A stretch of 64,000 nt of DNA from Mesorhizobium sp. M4B.F.Ca.ET.058.02.1.1 (GTDB lineage Bacteria > Pseudomonadota > Alphaproteobacteria > Rhizobiales > Rhizobiaceae): positions 2,418,001-2,482,000 of the forward strand of contig NZ_CP034450.1 in the NCBI RefSeq assembly GCF_003952505.1. The letters are read 5' to 3'. Below, one piece after another: positions 29,940 to 38,498 of the stretch. The notes under the pieces were generated by a model. It had not been told where the DNA came from and did no database searches. It was given only the letters and a program-made list of their open reading frames with translations. The position numbers and the translations under genes were made by a program. Every line of letters starts with the position of its first letter. The stretch's first letter is position 1.

Positions 29940-29966
29940 ATATTGAAATCAATATCTTAAGGAGGT
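29940..29966 (+). promoter_or_regulatory. AT-rich palindrome next to a perfect Shine-Dalgarno sequence
   Basis: ATATTGA-AA-TCAATAT (29940-29955) is a perfect palindrome within an AT-rich island, followed at 29958-29966 by AAGGAGGTG, a full match to the 16S rRNA tail. GTG 29975 follows at a good spacing but opens a frame that runs antisense through the SleB gene. The island lies about 120 bp upstream of atpI on the opposite strand. It may be an operator for the atp promoter or a remnant start region. Confidence 0.4.
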
Positions 29967-30085
29967 GCGACATCGTGCCCGTCGCGGTTCGAGGCAAGCG
30001 CCCGGCGAATCCTTGCAACCAAGGCTCCCCAATTGCAAGCGCGCTGAGCCATTCGGACCACTCAGACGGTCTCGGCGAAACTGCC

Positions 30086-31270
30086 TCAACTCCAGCCGCC
30101 GCCATAGGTGCGGTAGAAGATATGCAGGCCGATCTTGGTCATCTTCTGCATGGTGCGCGCCCAGCCCGGATGCACGTAATTGGCATAGTAATGGGTCGAA
30201 GAGCCGACCTCCGGAATGAAGATCTTGCCGGCGGTCACCGCCATGGCGACGTCCTGAGCGGTCTTGTAGGCGACGGGATCGTTGACGCGCTTCTTGCGGC
30301 CGTCGCAGGCGAAGGAGAACTGGCAGCGGTTCAGCCAGTTGTCGTTCTGGTAGACGACGCCGCAGATCGACTTCGGATAGGCCGGGTTGCGGACGCGGTT
30401 GAGGATCACCTGGGCGACGGCGGCCTGGCCGCGCACGGATTCGCTGCGCGCCTCGAAATAGATGCCGTTGGCAAGGCAAGCCTGCTCCGGCTTGGAGAAG
30501 ACGCCGGCCGGCAGCGGGTTCTGGATCCACCAATGGTCGCCCTTGGCCATCGGCGGGATGAAGCGGCCGCTGTTCGGCTCCTCGTCCTGCAGCAGCGCCT
30601 CGAACGGCGAGGCCTTGGCATAGTCGGGCTCGGCCTGAGCATAGGCGGTGGCGAGCACGTCCGGCTTGTCGTTGTTGACGAGCGCCGCCAACATGGCCGG
30701 CACGCCTGGATCCGGCTTCTTGTCCTCGCGGATGTGGAAGGCCTGGGCGATCTGGATCTCCTTGCCCTTGATGCCTGGCTTGGCGAAGGCGAGTTTCAGG
30801 CCGCTGTCCATGCTCGGGCGCAGCAGGAAGGACGTGCGTTCGAAGATCGAGCCGGCGTTGAAGGCCTTCGGCGGCGCCACCGGCGAGACCTGGACGATGC
30901 GGCCCTTCTTGTCGGTACGTACGATGCGGTCCTCGTCGGGCGTTGTGCCGGCCACATTGCCCTTGCCGCGAAAGGCGACCGTGCCGACGCCCGGCAGTTG
31001 CACGCCGGAGCCGGAGATCGAGCCGGTGGAGGTGGAATCGACGAAGGGCATCTCGGCGTTATGGACCGAGCCGGCGACGGACTTTTCGACATAGGCGTTC
31101 CAACGGGCGTTCGGCGCTTCCAGGCCGGAAACCAGGCTGGTCATGTCCTGGTAGGCGACGACCGAAGGAAAGCCGACCCAGATGCCGAGGCCAATGACGA
31201 ACGGAGACAGGAAGGAACGTTTTCTCTCACCGGCGGCGGCGACCAGCCGCGTCAAGACACGTCGATGCAC
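30086..31270 (-). CDS. SleB-type cell wall hydrolase
   Basis: A 394-aa membrane-anchored or exported peptidoglycan hydrolase. One hydrophobic segment (SPFVIGLGIWVGFPSVVAY, residues 22-40) follows a basic N terminus; about 220 residues of low-similarity linker precede the Hydrolase_2 (SleB) domain from residue 265. The catalytic Glu is likely Glu273 in CLANGIYFEARSE. Conserved ILNRVRNPAYPKSICGVVYQ, CQFSFACDG and STHYYANYVHPGWA follow. Start is GTG 31270, with GGAGAG 6 bases upstream but inside a predicted hairpin at 31275-31306. Confidence 0.9.
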   Translation of the reverse strand: MHRRVLTRLVAAAGERKRSFLSPFVIGLGIWVGFPSVVAYQDMTSLVSGLEAPNARWNAYVEKSVAGSVHNAEMPFVDSTSTGSISGSGVQLPGVGTVAFRGKGNVAGTTPDEDRIVRTDKKGRIVQVSPVAPPKAFNAGSIFERTSFLLRPSMDSGLKLAFAKPGIKGKEIQIAQAFHIREDKKPDPGVPAMLAALVNNDKPDVLATAYAQAEPDYAKASPFEALLQDEEPNSGRFIPPMAKGDHWWIQNPLPAGVFSKPEQACLANGIYFEARSESVRGQAAVAQVILNRVRNPAYPKSICGVVYQNDNWLNRCQFSFACDGRKKRVNDPVAYKTAQDVAMAVTAGKIFIPEVGSSTHYYANYVHPGWARTMQKMTKIGLHIFYRTYGGGWS

Positions 31271-31274
31271 GGAA

Positions 31275-31306
31275 CTCTCCAGAAACGCAACTGACCCTCT
31301 GGAGAG
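31275..31306 (-). promoter_or_regulatory. hairpin sequestering the SleB ribosome binding site
   Basis: On the coding strand CTCTCCAGA (31306-31298) can pair perfectly with TCTGGAGAG (31283-31275) across a 14-base loop. The 3' arm contains the GGAG Shine-Dalgarno, four bases before GTG. In mRNA this 9-bp stem would mask the ribosome binding site; in DNA it could be an operator. Confidence 0.5.
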
Positions 31307-31332
31307 CCAAAATGATGCATTAACCTTGATGG

Positions 31333-31344
31333 GGCGTTAACGCC
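31333..31344. promoter_or_regulatory. 12-bp palindrome upstream of the SleB gene
   Basis: GGCGTTAACGCC is a perfect palindrome 63 bp upstream of the SleB start, within the 130-bp gap to the MFS gene. Function unknown; it may be an operator. Confidence 0.35.
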
Positions 31345-31400
31345 ATCGATCGTGTTTTTTCGATGTTGGCCCGAATCGGGACTGCTTTCGCTGCCCGGAA

Positions 31401-32657
31401 TCAGGCTGGCCGCAGGAAGATCGGCCAGGCGACCAGTGCGCAGATGGCCGCCGCCAGCCACACGCCGGGCCATGACCAGACATGCAGAAGTCCGGGAATG
31501 GCGATCGGCACAAGGCAGAAACCGACGAAGACGAAACTGTTGGCAAGGCTGAGCGCGGTTCCGACATGACCGGGACCGGCAAGCGTGGCAAGCTCGGTGT
31601 AGGCGACGCCATGCCAGGCGGAGACCGCGATGCCCGCGACGACCAGCACCACGGGAAGCGCCGCCATCAGGGCCGGTTGCCGTGCAGCCGTGACGACGAA
31701 CAGCCAGAGGACCGCGAAGGCAAGCGCGCTCAGCGCACTGCACAGCCTGAGGAACGGGCGGCGGTTGCCATGACGGTCGGTGAATAGGCCGCTCCAGACG
31801 CGCATGGCCATGGCGCCGGTCTGCACGGCGGCGAGGCTTGCGCTGGTCGCCATAGTCCCCATACCGGCGAAATCGTGCAGGAACAACGACGCGAAGGTCA
31901 GCACCGCCACCTGCGGGAAGCAGAGCAGGCCGATGGCGATCGAGATGCGCCAGACCTCGATGTTGCGCAGCGGCGCCGGACCGGCCGCCGTGGCGTCGGC
32001 ATGACCGCCCCCTTGCGCCGGCGGTTCGTGCAGCCAGCGCCAGGCAAAGAAAGCCAAAAGGGCGGAAACGGCCGCAAGCAGGCCGAAGACGGCGGTAAAA
32101 CCGAAGCCCAAGGCAAGCGAGGGCAGGACGAGCGCGCCGAGGCCGCCGCCAAGCGGCACCGCCGTCTGCCTGATGCTCATGGCGAAACCGCGCTCGCCCT
32201 CCCGGAACCATCCCATGATGGCGCGGCCGCTGGAGCCGTTGACGCTGCCGCCGAGCAGGCTTGCCGAGAGCAATGTGACGCACGGAATGGCATCCTTAGT
32301 CGGCACGACCAGCATCGCCATGATGAACAGCCACGCCGCCGTCGCGCCGAGCCCCGTCAAAAGCACGCGGCGGTCGCCCCAGCGATCCGTGAGCACGCCC
32401 CAGGGCAGTTCGCTGAGCGCCACGCCGAGGCCGAGAAGGCCGAGGGCCAATCCAAGCGATGCATTGTCGAGCTGAAAACCCTGGCGCATCACCACCGCGG
32501 TGGCCGGCACGCCGGAGAAGGTCGCGGAGAACCCGGCATTGGCCGCGACGCCGATGCCCAACACCTTCCAGCGATGGTTCGGCCCGAACCGCCGGCCGGG
32601 CGGGGCGATCGCTGCGTTTCTTGTTTGGCATTCGCCGCGTGTGACGATGGCGGACAT
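31401..32657 (-). CDS. major facilitator superfamily transporter
   Basis: A 418-aa inner-membrane secondary transporter with twelve predicted helices. The loop 2-3 motif is present as GVLTDRWGDRRVLLTG (about residues 86-101). Two halves are joined by a cytoplasmic stretch rich in charged residues (EPPAQGGGHADATA). The substrate is unknown. It is transcribed divergently from a LysR-type regulator that probably controls it. Confidence 0.88.
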   Translation of the reverse strand: MSAIVTRGECQTRNAAIAPPGRRFGPNHRWKVLGIGVAANAGFSATFSGVPATAVVMRQGFQLDNASLGLALGLLGLGVALSELPWGVLTDRWGDRRVLLTGLGATAAWLFIMAMLVVPTKDAIPCVTLLSASLLGGSVNGSSGRAIMGWFREGERGFAMSIRQTAVPLGGGLGALVLPSLALGFGFTAVFGLLAAVSALLAFFAWRWLHEPPAQGGGHADATAAGPAPLRNIEVWRISIAIGLLCFPQVAVLTFASLFLHDFAGMGTMATSASLAAVQTGAMAMRVWSGLFTDRHGNRRPFLRLCSALSALAFAVLWLFVVTAARQPALMAALPVVLVVAGIAVSAWHGVAYTELATLAGPGHVGTALSLANSFVFVGFCLVPIAIPGLLHVWSWPGVWLAAAICALVAWPIFLRPA

Positions 32658-32729
32658 GGTTCCATTCCCGTGGCGGCCGGTTGACCGGCTTGACGAGCGC
32701 GATGTAGCGCCATAGCTTCATCCATAAAA

Positions 32730-32757
32730 TCAGGAAGTTTTTGACAAACGATCCTGA
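32730..32757. promoter_or_regulatory. inverted repeat in the MFS/LysR divergent promoter
   Basis: TCAGGA (32730-32735) and TCCTGA (32752-32757), 16 bases apart, flank TTGACA at 32741, a -35-like box for the regulator gene. This is a plausible LysR-type binding site. Confidence 0.4.
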
Positions 32758-32773
32758 AAAACGGGACAACCGC

Positions 32774-33694
32774 ATGCGACGCGTCACATTCGACCTCGAC
32801 GTCCTCAGGACCTTCGTCACCGGCATCGAGCTGGGCAGCTTCGCCAGGGCGGCCGAAAGGCTCGGCCGTTCGACCTCGGCAGTCAGTGCGCAGTTGAAGA
32901 AGCTGGAGGAGCAGGCGGCGACCCCGATCTTCCGCAAATCGGGGCGCGGCCTGGCGCTGACCGAAGCCGGCGAGACCATGCTCGGCTATGCGCGCCGGTT
33001 GCTCGAGCTCAACGACGAGGCGGCCGCCGCCATCCACGACGTCGAGCTGGAAGGCTGGGTGCGGCTCGGCCTGCAGGAGGATTTCGGCGAGGCGGTGCTG
33101 CCGGAGGTGCTGGGCCGCTTCGCCCGCGCCAATCCCAAGGTCAAGATCGAGGCGCGGATCGCGCGCAGCCACGAACTAGCCGAGCGGATTACCCAGGGCA
33201 GCCTCGACATTGCGCTCGCCTGGCACAATGGCGCGAGCCTGCCCTACAGCCGGCACGTCGCCGATGTTCAAATGCGCTGGATCGGGCCGGCAAAGCCGAT
33301 CGAGGCCGGGCCGGGCAAGGACGACATCCTGCCGCTGGTGGCGCTGGAAGCGCCCTGCCTGCTGCGCACAGTGGCCACCGAAACGCTCGACCGCGCCGGC
33401 CGGCCCTGGCGAATGGCGTTCTCCAGCCCCAGCCTCGGCGGCATCTGGGCGGCGGTCGCCGCCGGGCTCGGGCTGACGATCCGCACCGATATCGGCCTGC
33501 CCGCCAATGTCAGGGCAATGGTGGCCGGAGGGCTTGGCCTCCCTGCCCTGCCGAAAATGGCACTTCACCTTCACCAGAAGGACGCCGAGCTCGATCCGGT
33601 GGCGGCGCGGCTGGCGGACATATTGCTGCAGGCGGCGCTGGAGACCTTGCCGGAGAGTACGGTCCCTAAACAGAAGCTGCTAAGCGCCACGTGA
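32774..33694 (+). CDS. LysR-family transcriptional regulator
   Basis: A 306-aa LTTR. The N-terminal winged helix (FDLDVLRTFVTGIELGSFARAAERLGRSTSAVSAQLKKLEE split across residues 6-47) is standard, and the C-terminal two-lobed effector domain begins near residue 90. ATG 32774 follows GGGA; an in-frame TTG at 32741 is part of a likely -35 box. The divergent MFS gene is the probable target. Effector unknown. Confidence 0.9.
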   Translation: MRRVTFDLDVLRTFVTGIELGSFARAAERLGRSTSAVSAQLKKLEEQAATPIFRKSGRGLALTEAGETMLGYARRLLELNDEAAAAIHDVELEGWVRLGLQEDFGEAVLPEVLGRFARANPKVKIEARIARSHELAERITQGSLDIALAWHNGASLPYSRHVADVQMRWIGPAKPIEAGPGKDDILPLVALEAPCLLRTVATETLDRAGRPWRMAFSSPSLGGIWAAVAAGLGLTIRTDIGLPANVRAMVAGGLGLPALPKMALHLHQKDAELDPVAARLADILLQAALETLPESTVPKQKLLSAT

Positions 33695-33787
33695 CATCTT
33701 GGCCGCAGCCTATCGACTTCGTCAATCTTGGGTCTGCGCCGCGTCGCTGCGCTCCTTGCTCCGCCAGTGGACGACGAAGAGACCGTG

Positions 33788-35215
33788 TCAGCGCTTCTTC
33801 GCCCGACCCGCAAACGGATTGTCCGAGGTGCGCAGCGCCATGCGGATCGGCACGCCGGGCATGTCGAAGGCCTCGCGCAGGCTGTTGGACAGGTAGCGGA
33901 CATAGGATTGCGGCATCGCGTCCGGCCGCGAGCAGGAGACGACGAAGCCCGGCGGGCGGGTCTTGGCCTGGGTGACATATTTGATCTTCAGCCGGCGGCC
34001 GGCGACGGCAGGCGGCGGGTGATGCGCCAGTATACCTTCCAGCCAGCGGTTGAGCTTGCCGGTCGAGACGCGGCTGTTCCAGACCTTGTGCGTCTTGATG
34101 ACGCTATCCATCAGCTTGTCCAGGCCGCGGCCGGTCTCGGCCGACACCGTCACCGCCTGGATGCCCCGCACCTGGGGAAGCAGTCGCTCGGTCTTTTCGC
34201 GCAGTTCAGCCAGCAGTTCCTGCGGGTTGTCGATCAGGTCCCATTTGTTGAAGGCGATCACCGGCGCGCGACCCTCGCGGATGATCAGATCGGCGATCTG
34301 CAGGTCCTGCTTCTCGAAAGGGATGGTGGCGTCGAGCACGATGATGACGATCTCGGCGAAGCGGATGGCGCGCAGGCCGTCCTGCACCGACATCACTTCC
34401 AGCTTTTCGTGGATCTTGGCCTTGCGCCGCATGCCGGCGGTGTCGAACAGCTTTACCCGGCGGCCGCGCCAGTCCCAATCGACGGAGATGGAATCGCGGG
34501 TGATGCCAGCCTCCGGCCCGGTCAGCAGCCGCTCCTCGCCGATCAGCGCGTTGATCAGCGTCGACTTGCCTGCGTTCGGGCGGCCGACGACGGCTATGCG
34601 CATCGGCTTGGTGTCGTCATAAGCGGGCTCGGCGTCGGGGTCGGTGACGTCCTCGCCGATCAGCACCTCGCTGGCGGCGATCTCCCCGTCGTCCTGCTCG
34701 TCCTCGCCGAAGGCGCGCTCCTCGCCAAGCGCCGATATCACGGCGTCGCGCAGATCGGGCATGCCCTGGCCGTGCTCGGCCGAGATAGGGATCGGTTCGC
34801 CGAGGCCCAGCTCCCAGGCCTCCAGCATGCCGCCTTGCGCTCCCTTCGCCTCAGCCTTGTTGGCGACCAGCACCACCGGCTTGCCGGACTTGCGCACGAC
34901 CTCGGCAAAGGTGCGGTCGTCGGGCAGCAGGCCGGACTTGGCGTCGATGGTGAAGAAGATCAGGTCGGCCTCGCGGATGGCGATCTCGGTCTGCTGGCGC
35001 ATGCGGCCGGGCAGCGTCGAGGCGGCCGCATCCTCGAAGCCGGCGGTATCGATGACATCGAAGAAAAGATCGTAGAGCTTGGCGGTGTGGACGCGGCGGT
35101 CGCGGGTTACGCCCGGCGTGTCGTCGACAAGCGCCAGCTTCTTTCCCACCAGCCGATTGAAAAGAGTCGATTTGCCGACGTTAGGCCGGCCGATGATGGC
35201 GACTTTGAAGCTCAT
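33788..35215 (-). CDS. der: ribosome biogenesis GTPase Der
   Basis: Essential double-GTPase needed for 50S assembly, 475 aa. The first G domain has GRPNVGKST (8-16) and DTAGF with the G4 element NKAE in place of NKxD, a variant often seen in alphaproteobacteria. The second has [14 protein letters not shown] and NKWD. A KH-like C-terminal domain ends RKFAKKR-like in basic residues (GRAKKR). It is 3 bp downstream of a membrane TPR gene, echoing the yfgM-bamB-der order in enterobacteria. Confidence 0.95.
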   Translation of the reverse strand: MSFKVAIIGRPNVGKSTLFNRLVGKKLALVDDTPGVTRDRRVHTAKLYDLFFDVIDTAGFEDAAASTLPGRMRQQTEIAIREADLIFFTIDAKSGLLPDDRTFAEVVRKSGKPVVLVANKAEAKGAQGGMLEAWELGLGEPIPISAEHGQGMPDLRDAVISALGEERAFGEDEQDDGEIAASEVLIGEDVTDPDAEPAYDDTKPMRIAVVGRPNAGKSTLINALIGEERLLTGPEAGITRDSISVDWDWRGRRVKLFDTAGMRRKAKIHEKLEVMSVQDGLRAIRFAEIVIIVLDATIPFEKQDLQIADLIIREGRAPVIAFNKWDLIDNPQELLAELREKTERLLPQVRGIQAVTVSAETGRGLDKLMDSVIKTHKVWNSRVSTGKLNRWLEGILAHHPPPAVAGRRLKIKYVTQAKTRPPGFVVSCSRPDAMPQSYVRYLSNSLREAFDMPGVPIRMALRTSDNPFAGRAKKR

Positions 35216-35218
35216 GCA

Positions 35219-35884
35219 TCACGACGCGTTGCCCGACCCGCGGATCAACTCGGACATCAAGGTCGCCCGCTGGCGCGCATTGCGCGGGGCGCCGTCATCC
35301 GAAGCGATCTGGTCGAACAGTTTCAGCGCGTCCGCCGTCTTGCCTTCCTTCCAGGCGGCAAGCCCAAGCGCCTCGCGCGCGGTGTGACGTAGTGTGTTGG
35401 TGTCGGCGGTCAGCGCCTCGACGCGACTGGAGACTTCGGCGAAGGAGCCGGTGTCGACGAGCAGCAGCGCCGCCCTCAGGCGCGCCATGTCGCGGATGGC
35501 CTGCGGGATGGCGGTGTCGGCGGCAACGTCGTCGAAATCCTTGACGGCGGCGGCGACGTCGCCCTTGTCCGCCTTGACGGTCGCGGCGCGCATGCGGGCA
35601 AGCAGCGGATAGGCGCCGTAGCCGTCCTTCTGGAGTTGATCGAGGGCGGCCAGCGCCTCGTCGCCCTTGCCGTCATTGGCAAGCTTCAGCGCCTGCGAGA
35701 AAGCATCGCCCGAGCGGTTGGCGCGGCTCTCGTCCCAATAGCGGTAGCCGACGACGGCGGCGGTGCCGAGCACGATCAGTATGGCAAGGCCAAGCAGCGC
35801 CGGACCAAAACGATCCCACAGCGCCTGCGCCTGTTCGCGACGAATCTCTTCGTTGACTTCGCGGATAAAACTGTCGTCGGACAT
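35219..35884 (-). CDS. membrane-anchored TPR protein, YfgM-like
   Basis: A 221-aa protein with a cytoplasmic N terminus (EVNEEIRREQAQALWDRFG), one transmembrane helix (LLGLAILIVLGTAAVVGYRYW, about 30-50) and a periplasmic TPR-like domain. This fits the YfgM/COG4649-type family that works with the Sec translocon or periplasmic chaperones. The preceding TTG at 35887 gives one more residue; ATG 35884 is preferred. Located 3 bp before der, same strand. Confidence 0.85.
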   Translation of the reverse strand: MSDDSFIREVNEEIRREQAQALWDRFGPALLGLAILIVLGTAAVVGYRYWDESRANRSGDAFSQALKLANDGKGDEALAALDQLQKDGYGAYPLLARMRAATVKADKGDVAAAVKDFDDVAADTAIPQAIRDMARLRAALLLVDTGSFAEVSSRVEALTADTNTLRHTAREALGLAAWKEGKTADALKLFDQIASDDGAPRNARQRATLMSELIRGSGNAS

Positions 35885-36069
35885 CAATCAAAACCATTGC
35901 TGCCCACGCGGGGCGCTTCTTGAGCCCGCGTTTTAGCGAAATTTCGTCGGCATGGAAGGGGGCCGCCCGGAAAATCGGCGGATAGAGGATCAGGCCCGGG
36001 AAAGAGTGCTCCCGACAGCTGATCGCACCCACGCCACATTTCGCCGTTAGCCGGTCGCCGACCGTCCCG

Positions 36070-37095
36070 ATGTCCAGGCCGCTGCCGATGCCCCGTTTGT
36101 TCCCTGCTGTTGCGTTCTCCCTAGCCTCGCTCGCCGTGGCCGGCCCGGCTCTCGCCGATCCGCCCGCGCCGCCGCAATCGGCCAAACCGAAGCAGATCGT
36201 CATCATCTCCTTCGACAGCGCCCGCGAAATCTCGCAATGGCGACGCAGCCGCGTCCTGGCACAACGCAGCGGCGCGCATTTCACCTATTTTCTCTCCTGC
36301 GTCTTCCTGCTCTCGCCGGAATCGCGCAAGGACTACACGGGGCCCGGCAAGAGCGCCGGCAAATCGAATATCGGCTTTGCCGCCTCGAAGCAGGAGGTGG
36401 CCGACCGGCTAGAGCAGATCGGGCTGGCCAAATCGGAAGGCCATGACATCGCCAGCCATGGCTGCGGCCATTTCGACGGCAAGGGCTGGGGCAAGGCCGA
36501 TTGGCTCGCCGAGTTCGCCTCGTTCGAACGCATCCTCGAAAACGCCTATTCGATCAACGGCATCGCGGCTGAGCCGGCAGGCTGGCGCGATTTCGCGCGG
36601 CATGCCGTGACCGGTTTTCGCGCGCCCTATCTGTCGGCCAACAAGGCGCTCTATGCGGCGCTGCCCGAGGCGGGCTTTGAGTATGACGCCAGCGGCGTCT
36701 CGCAAGGCCCTGCCCTGCCGCCTGAGAAGGGCGGCATCATGCGCTTTTCGCTGCCGCAGATACCGGAGGGGCCGAAGGCGAGGCCGGTAATCGCCATGGA
36801 CTACAATCTCTATGTGCGCCATTCCGGCGGCTTCGAGCGGCCGGGCATGAAGGCTGAGTTCACGGAGCGGACCTATCGCGCCTTCCGCGCCGCCTTCGAC
36901 AGGCAGTACCGGGGCAAGCGCATGCCGCTGGAGCTCGGCTTCCATTTCACGCAGATGAACGACGGCGCCTACTGGGATGCGCTGGAGCGCTTTGCCGGCG
37001 AAGTCTGCGTCATGCGGCAGGTCGAGTGCATCAGCTTTCGCGACTATGTCGCGCGCCAGCGCGCCGGCGAGCGACAGGCAACGGTGGGCGGCTGA
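36070..37095 (+). CDS. exported polysaccharide deacetylase-like protein
   Basis: A 341-aa NodB-fold protein with a signal peptide (residues 1-29, ending PALA). Motif 1, usually TFDDG, is SFDSA at 47-51, so the metal-binding second Asp is Ser50. Motif 2 is H130-GCG-H134 as expected (H-x3-H), and RAPY matches motif 3. It could act on peptidoglycan or an exopolysaccharide, or be weakly active because of the altered motif 1. It converges on the SbmA gene with a 22-bp gap. Confidence 0.82.
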   Translation: MSRPLPMPRLFPAVAFSLASLAVAGPALADPPAPPQSAKPKQIVIISFDSAREISQWRRSRVLAQRSGAHFTYFLSCVFLLSPESRKDYTGPGKSAGKSNIGFAASKQEVADRLEQIGLAKSEGHDIASHGCGHFDGKGWGKADWLAEFASFERILENAYSINGIAAEPAGWRDFARHAVTGFRAPYLSANKALYAALPEAGFEYDASGVSQGPALPPEKGGIMRFSLPQIPEGPKARPVIAMDYNLYVRHSGGFERPGMKAEFTERTYRAFRAAFDRQYRGKRMPLELGFHFTQMNDGAYWDALERFAGEVCVMRQVECISFRDYVARQRAGERQATVGG

Positions 37096-37117
37096 GCCGC
37101 CGACGGCCTGGTCTGGT

Positions 37118-38377
37118 TCAGGTCGGATCCTGCACGCCATGCTTGGCGAGGTAACGCTGATCGATGTCCGGCAGCGGCTCGCCATACAGCGTCGCCTCGA
37201 AGGCACGCAGGCGCTTGTAGATCGAGATCAGCTCAACAATCTGCGGCCAGGCGCTGACCAGATACTGGAACGAACTGGAAACCTGGCCGAAGGCCGTGCT
37301 GATCTGCTGCCAGATGCCCAATGTGATCTTGCCGGCTGCGATGGTCGGAATCAGGATAACACTGGAGAAGATGGCGTCTGCTTGGCCGAAGCCAGCCCGG
37401 AAGACATTGAAATAGGCATAGTGGAAGTAATAGCGGAAGTAGGTGCGCCGCACGTTTTGAAACAACTCGGTCAAGGCAGGCGGCGAGGCCCGGTTCGGAT
37501 CGTCCTCGCCATAGACGAGTTCCTTCCGGTAAGCAGCTTCGACACGCTGGTTGCGGAATTCCATGCCTGGCAGCTTGATACCGGCTACGGCCAGCAAAAT
37601 GGTGCCGAACAACGACCAGACCAACGCGACGATCACCAGAGAGTGAGGAATGGGCCCGATCAGCGGCAGTTCGGTTATGTGTGCCGACAGGGCGTCGAGC
37701 ACCGGCAGGAAGGCGATAAGTGTCAGCAGCGAATCGGCGAAAGCGACACCCAATTGCTCCATGGAGGTGGAGAACCGCATCGTGTCTTCCTGAACGCGCT
37801 GCGAAGCGCCTTCAATGTGCCGCAGTCTCGACCAGTTCTGTGCATAGAAATCGTTCATCGCCGTGCGCCAGCGGAAAATGTAGTGGCTGACGACGAATTT
37901 CGTCACGACGTAGAGCGAGATGAACATCAGGCCAATCAGGGCGTAGATCCCGAACAGGCTGTAGAGTTCCGCCGCGCTCACCGTGCCTGGTGCGCTAATC
38001 GCTTTTTGGAAAAGATCGAAAAACGGCCCGCGCCAGTTGTTCAGCGCCACATAGATCTGCACGTTTATGTAGGTCGAGAAGAGAATGAACGCGGAAACCA
38101 GGATGGACCAATTCTGCCAGGGGTGGGGCGAGTAGAAGCGCCAAAACAGATAGAAGGCGGCCAGCATCACGGCGAAATAGATGTAGAACCACAGGAAAGG
38201 CGCTGACCAGAACATCGGCACGCCGAGGATCGGTGGGGCGTCAGGAGCGGCAGGCGGCAGACCGATGGCGGCGCCCAACTGCTGACCACCGAAAAACCAG
38301 AACAGAATCCCCACGAGACTCCAAAGGGCGGCCGAGGTGAAAAACAGCTTCGGCTGCGGGAAGAAGGATACGAACAC
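37118..38377 (-). CDS. bacA: SbmA/BacA peptide transporter
   Basis: Inner-membrane proton-driven importer of antimicrobial peptides, 419 aa. The N terminus (MFVSFFPQPKLFF after GTG 38377) matches SbmA, as do WRTAMNDFYAQNW and HIEGASQRVQEDTMRF, the hallmark segment of this ABC-like membrane family that lacks its own ATPase. In legume symbionts BacA protects bacteroids from nodule NCR peptides; in free-living cells it imports Bac7 or bleomycin. GTG 38377 is preferred over 38440 from family length and a GAGGA upstream. Confidence 0.93.
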   Translation of the reverse strand: MFVSFFPQPKLFFTSAALWSLVGILFWFFGGQQLGAAIGLPPAAPDAPPILGVPMFWSAPFLWFYIYFAVMLAAFYLFWRFYSPHPWQNWSILVSAFILFSTYINVQIYVALNNWRGPFFDLFQKAISAPGTVSAAELYSLFGIYALIGLMFISLYVVTKFVVSHYIFRWRTAMNDFYAQNWSRLRHIEGASQRVQEDTMRFSTSMEQLGVAFADSLLTLIAFLPVLDALSAHITELPLIGPIPHSLVIVALVWSLFGTILLAVAGIKLPGMEFRNQRVEAAYRKELVYGEDDPNRASPPALTELFQNVRRTYFRYYFHYAYFNVFRAGFGQADAIFSSVILIPTIAAGKITLGIWQQISTAFGQVSSSFQYLVSAWPQIVELISIYKRLRAFEATLYGEPLPDIDQRYLAKHGVQDPT

Positions 38378-38498
38378 TGTGGCGGGTTCCTCGGTCTGTG
38401 CGCAAATCAGCGGGTTTCTGCTCGGCGGGCATAAGGTCACACATTAGGGCGAAAGAAAATGCCCGTGCCCGATGCCCGCTACGGAGCAAGACCACAAA

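Noticed and set aside
29975-31294. 439-codon plus-strand frame across the SleB gene
   Set aside because: Its composition is typical of an antisense shadow in G+C-rich DNA, and the minus-strand SleB domain is well conserved. Only the Shine-Dalgarno at its start is kept as a finding.
31320-31340. TTAA...TTAA as a CtrA box upstream of the SleB gene
   Set aside because: The spacing is 13 bases, not the 7 required for CtrA.
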